Positions 27,304 through 35,648 of a DNA stretch of 58,902 nucleotides are shown here, piece by piece. Position numbers and translations under genes: made by a program. Origin of the DNA: an uncultured Eubacterium sp. (GTDB taxonomy: Bacteria; Bacillota; Clostridia; Lachnospirales; Lachnospiraceae); contig CANDMI010000015.1 of NCBI GenBank assembly GCA_947385775.1, positions 1 through 58,902 on the forward strand, read 5' to 3'. The stretch's first letter is position 1, and every line of letters starts with the position of its first letter. Under the pieces are notes generated by a model. The model saw nothing but the letters and a program-made list of their open reading frames with translations. It did no database searches and had not been told where the DNA came from.

Positions 27304-28638
27304 ATGGGTTTATGTATGGGGGCAGGCGGGATGGATGCATATTTAGATTTATTTAATATTTATATTATGGGTGTGGTTGAAACGGTTATCCAGTTATATT
27401 TCCTGGCAAAAATATTAAAAAAGAAGGTATGGCCTCCGGTTTATTTCCTGTTTGCGGTATGTGCGGTGATCCTGAATGAGTTTATGCCAGTCAACACGAT
27501 CATTGGTTTTGTGGCGCTTGTTTTGATGATCACGGCGTTTGGGAAATTTGCCTGCCATTCGGATTTTAAGTCCTCCTTTTTGTATGCGGCCCTGTCGATT
27601 GAATTTATGCTGCTTTGTTATGGGCTTTTAAACTCCCTGATCAGCCTGTTTCATCCGTGGCTGCCGGAGGTTTTTTATACGAACGGCATCGCGGTTATGT
27701 TGATCAGCGAGATCGCGTCGCTGGCGCTGTCCGGGCTTTGTTATTATGTGGTATACCGTTATTTTTCCTGCTATACCAAAGATCAGATGCAGCAAATGTT
27801 TCTGGTGATCATCCCGGTTTTGATGATATTTATTATGAGTGAATACATTTCCGTTGTGGAGTTTCAGTATGAGATTTATATGGATGATGGCCCTTCCGGG
27901 TACCTGTTAAACCGTGGGCAGATGATTGTCATGTATTTTTTGGGGCTTGCCAGCCTGTTTTGCATCCTGTTTTCTTATAAGAAAATTCAGCAGAATTTTT
28001 TCCTTCGCACGAAATTATCCCTGCTGGAACAAGAGGAGCATTCCTTGAATCTTTATGTGGAGGAAGCAAAGGCCCGGTACGACGAGACAAGGGCGTTTCG
28101 CCATGATATCAAAAACCACATCACGGTGGTAAAAGAGCTTTTACAGGGCGGGAAGCTGGAGGAGGCGGCAGGCTATATCGAGGATATGGACGATATGGCG
28201 GAGAGGATGTCATTTCCATGCAGCACCAATAACCCGGTAGTGGATATCCTTTTGGGAAACAAGCTTGGGATTGCCAAAAGCATGGGGGTTCATGTGGACT
28301 GTTCCCTGCTTTTGCCGTATCCATGCGGCCTTAGGGATATTGATATCTGCATTGTGCTGTCGAATGCTTTGGACAATGCGATCCACGCGTGTAAAAATAT
28401 GGATGCCGGTATGGAAAAATATATCCGGGTTTCCGGGCGCATCCAGGGGGATTTTCTGATGGTGGAGGTGCGTAACAGCTTTCGTGGAAAAGGGGCGTTT
28501 AAAAAAGGGACGGGGTTGTCTAATATTAAAGCGGTGGCTGAAAAATATGGCGGCGCTATGAGCATTGAAACGGGAGAGGGGGAGTTTGTGCTACAGGCGC
28601 TTTTGATCATTCCACAGCAGCATGGGGGCGTAAAATGA
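27304..28638 (+). CDS. GHKL-type sensor histidine kinase (AgrC/ComD-like)
   Basis: This protein has up to 444 residues. About six membrane helices lie within residues 15-225, followed by a dimerisation helix with His267 in FRHDIKNH and a GHKL ATPase domain with NALDNAIHA and GTGLSNIKA. This is the architecture of quorum-peptide sensors such as AgrC. It starts right after the response regulator stop; the ATGs at 27304, 27313 and 27331 are all possible. Its last four bases (ATGA) contain the start of a 42-codon gene. Confidence 0.88.
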   Translation: MGLCMGAGGMDAYLDLFNIYIMGVVETVIQLYFLAKILKKKVWPPVYFLFAVCAVILNEFMPVNTIIGFVALVLMITAFGKFACHSDFKSSFLYAALSIEFMLLCYGLLNSLISLFHPWLPEVFYTNGIAVMLISEIASLALSGLCYYVVYRYFSCYTKDQMQQMFLVIIPVLMIFIMSEYISVVEFQYEIYMDDGPSGYLLNRGQMIVMYFLGLASLFCILFSYKKIQQNFFLRTKLSLLEQEEHSLNLYVEEAKARYDETRAFRHDIKNHITVVKELLQGGKLEEAAGYIEDMDDMAERMSFPCSTNNPVVDILLGNKLGIAKSMGVHVDCSLLLPYPCGLRDIDICIVLSNALDNAIHACKNMDAGMEKYIRVSGRIQGDFLMVEVRNSFRGKGAFKKGTGLSNIKAVAEKYGGAMSIETGEGEFVLQALLIIPQQHGGVK

Positions 28639-28763
28639 ACGATTTAAAAGAATTAGGAAAAATGATGAAAGAACATCCGGTGATGATCGTCGTAACGTTG
28701 GCGGCGATGATGGCAGGCGCGGCATTAGGTGCGATAGCGTATTATCAGGGATGGTTAGGATAA
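28635..28763 (+). CDS. Small single-span membrane peptide coupled to the sensor kinase
   Basis: This is a 42-residue protein. A charged start (MNDLKELGKMMKEHP) is followed by a hydrophobic helix (VMIVVTLAAMMAGAALGAIAYY) and a short tail. The ATG shares its last bases with the kinase stop (ATGA), so it should be translated by coupling. There is no cysteine and no AgrB-like gene nearby, so a cyclic signalling peptide is unlikely. It could be a regulator of the kinase or an envelope microprotein. The function is unknown. Confidence 0.6.
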   Translation: MNDLKELGKMMKEHPVMIVVTLAAMMAGAALGAIAYYQGWLG

Positions 28764-28820
28764 TTAACTTAGGATGATTAACATAAGGAAGCGATTGGAT
28801 AAAATGATAGGAGGCGGATC

Positions 28821-29573
28821 ATGGAGCTTGTAAAACTGACCCATGAAAATATAGAAAAGGAGCACATCTGCTGTGCGATCTCAAGCAAAGATATGCAGGC
28901 CATATCCAAAAAGAATTGGTTAAAAGGCAGGTTAGACGAGGGGCTTGTGTTTTTAAAGGGCAATGTCCGGGGGAAATGTTTTATTGAATATATCCCTGCG
29001 GAATACGCTTGGGCGCCGATTCAGGCGGAGGGCTATATGTACATAGACTGCTTGTGGGTGTCCGGGCAGTTCAAAGGGCATGGATACGCAAACCTCCTGC
29101 TGGACGCGTGTATCCGGGACAGTAAAACGAAAGGAAAAAAGGGGCTTGTGATTTTATCCTCCAAAAAGAAAATGGGGTTCCTTTCAGACCCCAAATTTAT
29201 GAGCTACAAGGGATTTCAGATTGCGGATACGGCAGAGCCTTATTTTGAGCTGATGTTTTTGCCCTTTGCAGAAAACGTCCCGCGTCCCCGCTTTCGGGAC
29301 AGTGTGCGCGGCCAGGAAACTATGCCTGGGGGATTTGTGCTGTATTACACGAACCAATGCCCTTTTACGGCGAAGTATGTGCCGATGCTTGAGGATATGG
29401 CAAAAGACAGGAAGGTGGAATTTCGGGCGGTGCATATAAAGGACAGGGAGGATGCGCAGAATGCGCCCTCGCCTTTTACGACATTTTCACTTTTTTATGA
29501 CGGGCAGTTTGTGACGCATGAAATTTTGTCGGAGAAGAAGTTTGAGAAAATTTTAGTGGGGAAGGGGAAATAA
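28821..29573 (+). CDS. GNAT acetyltransferase with C-terminal YoaP-like domain
   Basis: This protein has 250 residues. The GNAT fold covers residues about 1-150, with the coenzyme A loop region around QFKGHGYANLLL. From about 170 a thioredoxin-like YoaP domain follows, with the CPFTAKYVPMLED helix and PSPFTTFSLFYDG. The substrate of this family is not established. The ribosome site is AGGAGGCGG at 28810-28818. It appears to be a single-gene unit bounded on the right by repeats. Confidence 0.82.
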   Translation: MELVKLTHENIEKEHICCAISSKDMQAISKKNWLKGRLDEGLVFLKGNVRGKCFIEYIPAEYAWAPIQAEGYMYIDCLWVSGQFKGHGYANLLLDACIRDSKTKGKKGLVILSSKKKMGFLSDPKFMSYKGFQIADTAEPYFELMFLPFAENVPRPRFRDSVRGQETMPGGFVLYYTNQCPFTAKYVPMLEDMAKDRKVEFRAVHIKDREDAQNAPSPFTTFSLFYDGQFVTHEILSEKKFEKILVGKGK

Positions 29574-29585
29574 GTTTATTGATAA

Positions 29586-29844
29586 TCGGACGCTGGGAGA
29601 TGGGGAACTGGTCTGGCCCCCGGCTCCAATTCCAGAATGTAAGAAGCGCTAAGCATTCTGCATTTACATTTTTACAGCCGGACGGACGCGGCGCCTAGTC
29701 CGCTCAGGCTGCGCCGGGAGCTAAAGGCGCCGCTTACGGCTTCGCCGCCTGGTTATCAAGCAGAATGCTAAGCGCTTCTAACATTCTTCCATACGTCGCC
29801 GGAAGCCAGGCCAGTTCCCCATCTCCCGGCTGGTTTTCATAAGC
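29586..29844 (-). repeat. Large palindromic element, copy C (inverted orientation)
   Basis: In its own orientation (minus strand) it starts GCTTATGAAAACCAGCC and ends AGCGTCCG. The outer arm (GGGAGATGGGGAACTGG on one side) has a sequence different from A, D and E but is complementary to its own far arm (CCAGTTCCCCATCTCCC). The middle arm with AAGCGCT and AGCGCTT is also specific to this copy and paired. The GC-rich core is conserved. Confidence 0.8.
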
Positions 29845-29935
29845 TATACTCACGATCACTAAAATTTGCCAATAACGCGACTCACGAGCGTTGTTATCTT
29901 GAGTCATATGGTAAACTTTATCGCTCGTGAGTATA
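29845..29935. repeat. 91-bp inverted-repeat element, copy 1
   Basis: Terminal inverted repeats TATACTCACGA and TCGTGAGTATA are perfect over 11 bases. The left half (CACTAAAATTTGCCAATAAC) matches, in inverse orientation, the element at 45406-45496, which has the same 91-bp length. It looks like a small non-autonomous mobile or structured repeat and abuts palindromic copy C directly. Confidence 0.65.
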
Positions 29936-30114
29936 AAATATAAAATCATATCCATTACTTTACAGTTTTTTTACCTGTAAGCGAAATGATTTGCGATAAC
30001 TACACATTAAGATTTGCGGGTATTTATGATCGCGGACGAAAAAGGTTTTCGCTTGTGGGAGAAAAACATAATATCACCTGCTGATAGAAATAACGTATAA
30101 AAATTTGTCGTAAC
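29936..30114. other. Spacer between palindromic copies C and D
   Basis: This is AT-rich and gene-free. It contains GTAAGCGAAATGATTTG, as in the A-B spacer. The stretch just left of copy D (about 30094-30114, CGTATAAAAATTTGTCG) matches the inverse of the stretch right of copy A. Confidence 0.45.
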
Positions 30115-30384
30115 GCTTGTGAAAACCAGCCTGGAGAGGGGATTTGCCCGGCCTGGCTGGGGCGTATGTAAGAATGCTTAGAGGTTCTTAGTATTCTGAG
30201 TGAAAACCAGGCGGCGAAGCCGTAAGCGGCGCCTTTAGCTTTGGCGCAGCCGGGGCGGACTAGGCGCCGCGTCCGTCCGGCAGTGAAAACATAAAAGCAG
30301 AATATTTAGAACCTCTTACATTCTGGAGTGGCCCCAGTCAGGCCGGGCAAATCCCCTCTCCAAGCGTCCGGCTAGTTCCAAATG
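30115..30384 (+). repeat. Large palindromic element, copy D
   Basis: It starts GCTTGTGAAAACCAGCC and ends GCGTCCGGCTAGTTCCAAATG. The outer arms GAGAGGGGATTTGCCCGGCC and GGCCGGGCAAATCCCCTCTC are perfectly complementary over 20 bases. A middle arm (TTAGAGGTTCTTA with TTTAGAACCTCTT) pairs next. The central core is shared with the other copies. Confidence 0.8.
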
Positions 30385-30429
30385 TATACCTTATATCAAG
30401 AAAAAAGAACAGAAACAAGGAGGAAAAAA

Positions 30430-30600
30430 ATGCATCATATCTACATTCGCGCAATCATTGGCATAATCTGGCTTGCCGCCGCGATCGTCTGCGGCATAAC
30501 AGACAACTTTTCCATGATGGGCCTTTATATCGTTTTATCAGCCGTTTTTTTATATTCCGCATACGCACAGTGGAAAAAAGGCGGCAAAGGGGGAAAGTAA
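30430..30600 (+). CDS. Small two-span membrane protein
   Basis: This protein has 56 residues. Two hydrophobic helices (about 6-22 and 28-45) are followed by a lysine/glycine tail. The start at 30430 is set by AAGGAGG nine bases upstream. It lies one base before an ABC ATPase gene and so is co-transcribed with the transporter. I do not recognise the family; a small accessory subunit is possible. Confidence 0.7.
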   Translation: MHHIYIRAIIGIIWLAAAIVCGITDNFSMMGLYIVLSAVFLYSAYAQWKKGGKGGK

Positions 30601-30601
30601 T

Positions 30602-31315
30602 ATGAAAGAAGCGCTGCTTACCGCCATCAATCTAAGCGCATGGTATCAGGACAGGAACGATAAAAAAATACTTTCCGATTTTTCCTTTGAGCTGGCAGAC
30701 CATGAAGCGGCGGGCCTGATCGGCCTAAACGGGGCCGGGAAAACGACGTTTTTAAAGACGCTTTCCGGCCTGCTTGACACTTTCCTTGCAGAGCGCGTCT
30801 GCTTTTGCGGCGTGCCTGTGGATTTTCAAAATCAGGATTTTAAACGCTGCCGCTATACGGTGTTCGCCGAGGACGATTCCTTTTCGTATTTTACCTTCCG
30901 GGAGTATCTTTCTTACGTATGCGCCGCCTATGGAAAAGAAACGCCGGATGTGTCGGAGCTGGTGCGGGGCTTTCATTTTGAAGCATATGCGGATGCTTTG
31001 CTAAAGGAGCTGTCCACCGGAAACCGGAAAAAAGCGTTTCTGATTACGGCATTTGCCCTAAAGCCCAGGCTGCTGCTTTTGGATGAACCGGTGAACGGGC
31101 TGGATTTTCAGAGTACGGAATATCTGTACCGGCAGATTTCGGGATATAAGGAGTATGGAACCGTGCTGTTTTCTTCCCATATTTTAGAGAGCGTCACACT
31201 GACCTCTGACCGGGTATTCGTTTTAGAGGGCGGAAAGATCAGCCGGACATTCGAGCGCGGGCAGATAAACGCTGCGGTTATCAGGGAGGCTTTGCATGAT
31301 GAAAATGACAGCTAA
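30602..31315 (+). CDS. ABC transporter ATP-binding protein
   Basis: This protein has 237 residues with Walker A GLNGAGKTT, a signature LSTGNRKK that departs from the usual LSGGQ, and Walker B LLLLDEPVNG. It is the ATPase of an ABC-2 type exporter whose membrane subunit follows with a 20-base overlap. The substrate is unknown. The downstream two-component system may regulate it. Confidence 0.88.
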   Translation: MKEALLTAINLSAWYQDRNDKKILSDFSFELADHEAAGLIGLNGAGKTTFLKTLSGLLDTFLAERVCFCGVPVDFQNQDFKRCRYTVFAEDDSFSYFTFREYLSYVCAAYGKETPDVSELVRGFHFEAYADALLKELSTGNRKKAFLITAFALKPRLLLLDEPVNGLDFQSTEYLYRQISGYKEYGTVLFSSHILESVTLTSDRVFVLEGGKISRTFERGQINAAVIREALHDENDS

Positions 31316-32528
31316 AGCCTTTGCGAAAAAGCTGTTTGGGACAAAATACGAGAGGCTGACAAGGGCTTTTTTAATCGATATCGTTGTATTTTGGGGGCTG
31401 TATATAGCGGGTTACCGGGTGCGGGTGGCGTCTTCTGTGGGATATTTCATGGTCAGCGCATTTACCGCCGGTGTAATGTGGCAGGCCCTTTCTTCTAAGG
31501 ATAATGCCGTAGAGCTGCGGCATATGCTGATGCTGCCGTATCAGCGTATGGAGTTTGTTTTTTCCTATGTCGCTGTGCTTTTGGCATACGCAGTTGTTAC
31601 AAAGGCGGGGCTGCTTTTGGCGGCGCTATTTGCGGTTTCGGATTGGAATCCGGTGTGGAACCCGATAAAAGCCATCGGAATGGTGGTTTGTATGGTTCAT
31701 GCGGCGCTTATGGCTGCCGCGGTTTTTTCTTTGAGAAAATACTGGTATGCGGGCATTGTCTGGGCGGCTTTTTTGGCGGGGGCCATATTTCTTTTGGGAG
31801 ACAGATTGTTTCTTTTGGTATTGCTGCTGATTTTTAGCGGCATGTCTGCCGTCCTGGTTTTATGTAGAGCAGACGCATATGTTTTTTATGAACGGGAGGG
31901 GAAGAGGGGGAGTAGGAAAAATTATGCCCTTAGGCAGCGGAAAAAGGTTTCCATCTGGCGGTATTTTTTCCGGTATTTTGTTTGCCATAAAAATTATATG
32001 TTTAATACGGTCGTAATGTGGTGCATAGCCCTCGTACTGCCGTATTTTTTAAAAGAATTAGCCGGACTTTCCGTTATGCCGATGGGATTTGCGCTTTTAT
32101 CTTTAAACACGCCGATTTGCATCCTGCTGTCCTGTGACCGCGCGCTGGAGCAGGCGGTGCGCTTCCTGCCCGGGCAAAAAAATGCGTTCTGTATTCCTTA
32201 CTGCCTGTTTATATTCCTTTGCAATATGGCTGCGGATGTGATATTCTGTTGCAGCTGGCAGATACAAAACGGCGGCGTAACGGCGTTTGCGATTGCAGGG
32301 GCGGTTTTCTTTGCCTTACAGAGCGCGGTATGGTCGGTATTGCTGGAATGGCATTTTCCCATCCGGGGCTGGAAGATTGAAAGCGACCTGTGGCATCATC
32401 CGCGCAAATATGCGGTTCCTTGCGGAATGCTTCTGATTGCCGGGGCTGTGGCGGCCTTTCCGGCGTTACTGCCTGTGCTGCTGGCAATACTGGCGGCGGA
32501 AATCGCGGTTATATTGTTTATACGTTAA
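31296..32528 (+). CDS. ABC-2 type membrane subunit
   Basis: This protein has 410 residues with ten to twelve hydrophobic segments and a basic cytoplasmic loop (EREGKRGSRKNYALRQRKK) near the middle. It overlaps the ATPase gene by 20 bases, so it is its partner. No closer family could be named. The two could export a lipid, peptide or antibiotic. Confidence 0.78.
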   Translation: MMKMTAKAFAKKLFGTKYERLTRAFLIDIVVFWGLYIAGYRVRVASSVGYFMVSAFTAGVMWQALSSKDNAVELRHMLMLPYQRMEFVFSYVAVLLAYAVVTKAGLLLAALFAVSDWNPVWNPIKAIGMVVCMVHAALMAAAVFSLRKYWYAGIVWAAFLAGAIFLLGDRLFLLVLLLIFSGMSAVLVLCRADAYVFYEREGKRGSRKNYALRQRKKVSIWRYFFRYFVCHKNYMFNTVVMWCIALVLPYFLKELAGLSVMPMGFALLSLNTPICILLSCDRALEQAVRFLPGQKNAFCIPYCLFIFLCNMAADVIFCCSWQIQNGGVTAFAIAGAVFFALQSAVWSVLLEWHFPIRGWKIESDLWHHPRKYAVPCGMLLIAGAVAAFPALLPVLLAILAAEIAVILFIR

Positions 32529-32579
32529 AGGGCATTATGCCTGTTCTGCGGCCAAGGTACAGGAGGGGGACAGTTTGAT

Positions 32580-33269
32580 ATGAAAATTTTATTGGTGGAA
32601 GACGATCTGGAAATCAGCGCTATGTTAAAAAACTTTCTAATGACGGAAAATTATGAAGTCGTTACCGCGTCTGACGGGGAAAGCGCCTGTGGGAAATTTT
32701 TTTCCGATACATTCGATCTGGTATTGCTGGACTTGATGATACCGAAAAAAAACGGCATGGAGGTTATGGGCCGGATTCGGGAAGCAAGTACGGTTCCCAT
32801 AATCATCCTGTCGGCAAAAGACACGGATTCCGACAAAACCCTGGGACTTGGGCTGGGGGCGGATGATTATATTACCAAACCGTTTTCCGTTACGGAAGTG
32901 TTAGCGCGTATCAAAGCCAATATCAGAAGGACGACCCAATATGACGGAAACGCCTCCACGCGGCGGGAGGTTATAACAAAAGGCGCCCTGACTATGGATC
33001 TGAATGATTATTCCGTAAAAAAGCAGGGGAAAGAAATCGAGCTTACGGCAAAAGAGTTTGATATTTTAAAATTGCTGCTGCAAAATCCAAGGAAGGTATA
33101 TACAAAGGAACAGATCTATTCCCTTGTATGGAACGACGCGTACCTCGGGGATGAAAACGCGGTCAATGTCCATATCAGCAGGCTTAGGACGAAAATAGAG
33201 GACAACCCCCGTGAACCGAAATATATCCTCACCGTCTGGGGCATCGGGTATAAGGCGGGGGATTTTTAA
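32580..33269 (+). CDS. OmpR/PhoB-family response regulator
   Basis: This protein has 229 residues. The receiver domain has Asp51 in VLLDLMIPKK and the conserved Lys in DDYITKPFS. The C-terminal winged helix occupies about 130-228 (LTAKEFDILKLLLQNP, then NVHISRLRTKI). It is followed after one base by its sensor kinase. Its place between two ABC transporters suggests it controls one or both, as in bacteriocin- and antibiotic-response modules. Confidence 0.92.
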   Translation: MKILLVEDDLEISAMLKNFLMTENYEVVTASDGESACGKFFSDTFDLVLLDLMIPKKNGMEVMGRIREASTVPIIILSAKDTDSDKTLGLGLGADDYITKPFSVTEVLARIKANIRRTTQYDGNASTRREVITKGALTMDLNDYSVKKQGKEIELTAKEFDILKLLLQNPRKVYTKEQIYSLVWNDAYLGDENAVNVHISRLRTKIEDNPREPKYILTVWGIGYKAGDF

Positions 33270-33270
33270 T

Positions 33271-34206
33271 ATGGGCGGCGAGGCACAGGCCGTTATCTTT
33301 CTCCTTTTGGTTGTAATCGCAGCGCTGGTTTTCGTTATCCTGTACCAGCGGTTTTCATTTGGAAGGGGGATTCAGGCGAATTTAAAGCAGGTCAGCCGCA
33401 AATTAGAAGAGATTTCCGGGTCTGACAGCGATGAAAAGGTCATGGTATTTACCGACAGCCCGGCCCTGATGGAGCTAGAGGGGGAGATCAATGGGCTGCT
33501 GCTTGACCGCCAGAAAGTAAAGGCAGATTTTAAACGGGGCGAGCTGGCTTTGAAAAAAATGCTGGCAAACGTTTCCCATGACATCAAAACGCCTCTGACG
33601 GTGATTCTGGGCTATCTGGAGATCATGCGCCTTGCCGATTCGGATAACGAAATGCTCTTAAAGGTAGAGGCGAAAGCAAAACAGTTGATGGAGCTGACCG
33701 GGCAGTTTTTCACGCTGGCAAAGCTTGAGGCGGGGGATGCGGACATCACCATTGCCAAAATCGATGTAAGCGAGATATGCAGGGAAAGCGCCCTTGGTTT
33801 TTATGAAATTTTATTGCAGAAGGATTTTGAGGTGGAAATATCCATACCAGACGGGGCGGTATACGCCCGGGGCGATCAAAACGCGTTGCAGCGGATTTTA
33901 TACAATCTGCTGTCAAACGCAGTCCGGTACGGCGGCGACGGAAAGTATATCGGGATATTTTTGAGGGAGGATAAAGGAGGCGTATGGATTGACATAACGG
34001 ATAAGGGCAAAGGGATTGAAAAGGAATTTACGGACTGCATATTCGAGCGGCTCTATACAATGGAGGATTCCAGAAATCGGGAAGTCCAGGGCAACGGCCT
34101 GGGGCTTACGATCGCAAAAAGCCTGGCTGTTTCCATGGGGGGCGGGATTTCCGTGGACAGCGTGCCGGGGGTTCAGACCACATTTACGGTTAGGCTGAAA
34201 AAATAA
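33271..34206 (+). CDS. Sensor histidine kinase (HisKA type)
   Basis: This protein has 311 residues. One N-terminal membrane helix (about 5-24) lacks an obvious external sensor domain. The phospho-acceptor is His103 in VSHDIKTPLT, with the N box NLLSNAVRYG, DKGKGI and GNGLGLTIA. Such intramembrane-sensing kinases commonly partner ABC transporters. The start at 33271, one base after the regulator stop, is preferred over an earlier ATG inside the regulator gene. Confidence 0.9.
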   Translation: MGGEAQAVIFLLLVVIAALVFVILYQRFSFGRGIQANLKQVSRKLEEISGSDSDEKVMVFTDSPALMELEGEINGLLLDRQKVKADFKRGELALKKMLANVSHDIKTPLTVILGYLEIMRLADSDNEMLLKVEAKAKQLMELTGQFFTLAKLEAGDADITIAKIDVSEICRESALGFYEILLQKDFEVEISIPDGAVYARGDQNALQRILYNLLSNAVRYGGDGKYIGIFLREDKGGVWIDITDKGKGIEKEFTDCIFERLYTMEDSRNREVQGNGLGLTIAKSLAVSMGGGISVDSVPGVQTTFTVRLKK

Positions 34207-34220
34207 CTTTTTCATACATG

Positions 34221-34258
34221 CTAACCGAACGCCGGGAGATGGGAAACTGGCCTGGCCA
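34221..34258 (-). repeat. Fragment of the large palindromic element
   Basis: CCGGGAGATGGGAAACTGGC resembles the left arm of copy C and ends abruptly before copy E. It is a truncated, inverted copy. Confidence 0.6.
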
Positions 34259-34287
34259 AAAGGAAAAGCGTACAAATAGGACATAAT

Positions 34288-34560
34288 GCTTGCGATAACC
34301 AGCCTGGGGAAGGGATTGGTCCGGCCTGGCTGGGGCGTTTGGAAGAATGTTTAGAAGTTCTTAGTATTCTGCCTAAAAACCAGGCGGCGAAGCCGTAAGC
34401 GGCCCCTTTAGCTGCTGGCGGCAGCCAGAGCGGATTGGGCGCCGCGCCCGTCCGGTTGTGCAAACATAAATGCAGAATACGTAGAACTTCTTACATTCTG
34501 GAATGGCCCCAACCAGGCCGGACCAATCCCTTCCCCAAGCGTCCGGTTATTTCCAAATGT
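34288..34560 (+). repeat. Large palindromic element, copy E
   Basis: It starts GCTTGCGATAACCAGCC and ends GCGTCCGGTTATTTCCAAAT. The outer arms GGGGAAGGGATTGGTCCGG and CCGGACCAATCCCTTCCCC are perfectly complementary although the sequence differs from copies A-D at several positions. The core hairpin CTGGCGGCAGCCAG is present. Confidence 0.8.
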
Positions 34561-34727
34561 CCCTCTATCTGAACTGCTACGAAAGAAATTCGTAAGAATT
34601 GGTCAAGGGTTTTGAAAAACAGCGCCGTTATAATGGTTACAGTTTCGCCTGGGGCTTTGCATTTACTGCTACAGGAAAGCCCAAGGCGGAATAGAATATC
34701 CAGAAACGGAGAAAGGAAGGCTTACAT

Positions 34728-35648
34728 ATGTCTTATATTTTACAGACAGACCATCTTACGAAACAGATCGATGGCAAAGAACTGGTACGGGATGTCAATA
34801 TCCATGTAAAAAAAGGGGAAATCTATGGATTTTTAGGGCCAAACGGGGCCGGAAAAACGACGGTCATGAAAATGATAACCAACCTGTGGAAGCCGGCAGG
34901 GGGGAGCGTAAAGCTTTTTGGGCAGGTTTTAGAGAATACCTCTTATGACGTGTTTAAGCGCATGGGAAGCATTATTGAATTTCCCACATTTTATGATCAT
35001 ATGAGCGGGAGGGACAATCTGTGGCTCCATTGTGAATATATGGGGTATTACCACAAAGACAGCCTGGAGGAAGCGTTAAATCTGCTGGGGCTTTCCGAAG
35101 CGGCGGATAAGCCGGTGAAAAGCTATTCCCTTGGAATGAAGCAGCGGCTTGGAATCGCCCGCGCTGTTTTGTGCAGGCCGGAGCTGGTCGTGCTGGACGA
35201 ACCAACGAACGGGTTAGACCCTGCGGGGATGAAGCAGGTCAGGGAGCTGTTTCGAAAGCTTAGGGCGGAATATGGCATGACATTTTTCATATCCAGCCAT
35301 CTGCTTTCCGAAATAGAAAGCATAGCGGACACCATCGGCATTATCAGTCATGGAAAATTGCTGCGGGAAATTTCCATGCAGGAAATTTCGGAAATGAATA
35401 CGGCATATATAGAGATTTTGGTGGAAGATGCGCAAAAGGCCGCTTATATACTTTCGGATAAGCTGTGCCTGAATAACTTTAAAGTTATGGACAGCTCTAA
35501 GATCCGTATTTACGAGGATTGCGCTTCGTCGCAGAAAATTTCAAAGGAGCTGCTTTTAAACGGGGTGGAAATTGTGTCTATGACGAAGCATACGCAGTCA
35601 TTAGAGGAATATTTTTTGAAACTGACAGGGGAGGGGAAAGCATGTTAA
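34728..35648 (+). CDS. ABC transporter ATP-binding protein, BcrA-like
   Basis: This protein has 306 residues. Walker A is GPNGAGKTT, the signature YSLGMKQRLG and Walker B LVVLDEPTNGLDP, followed by a C-terminal extension of about 80 residues typical of bacitracin/lantibiotic-type exporter ATPases. It precedes and overlaps its permease by seven bases. Its position next to the kinase-regulator pair suggests a resistance or peptide-export module. The substrate is unknown. Confidence 0.9.
   Translation: MSYILQTDHLTKQIDGKELVRDVNIHVKKGEIYGFLGPNGAGKTTVMKMITNLWKPAGGSVKLFGQVLENTSYDVFKRMGSIIEFPTFYDHMSGRDNLWLHCEYMGYYHKDSLEEALNLLGLSEAADKPVKSYSLGMKQRLGIARAVLCRPELVVLDEPTNGLDPAGMKQVRELFRKLRAEYGMTFFISSHLLSEIESIADTIGIISHGKLLREISMQEISEMNTAYIEILVEDAQKAAYILSDKLCLNNFKVMDSSKIRIYEDCASSQKISKELLLNGVEIVSMTKHTQSLEEYFLKLTGEGKAC

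Noticed and set aside
28635-28763. AgrD-type autoinducer precursor
   Set aside because: No cysteine or serine in a macrocycle-type motif, no acidic C-terminal tail and no AgrB gene nearby.
26599-28763. Complete agr-type quorum system
   Set aside because: Only the regulator and kinase are present; no AgrB protease or AgrD precursor was found.
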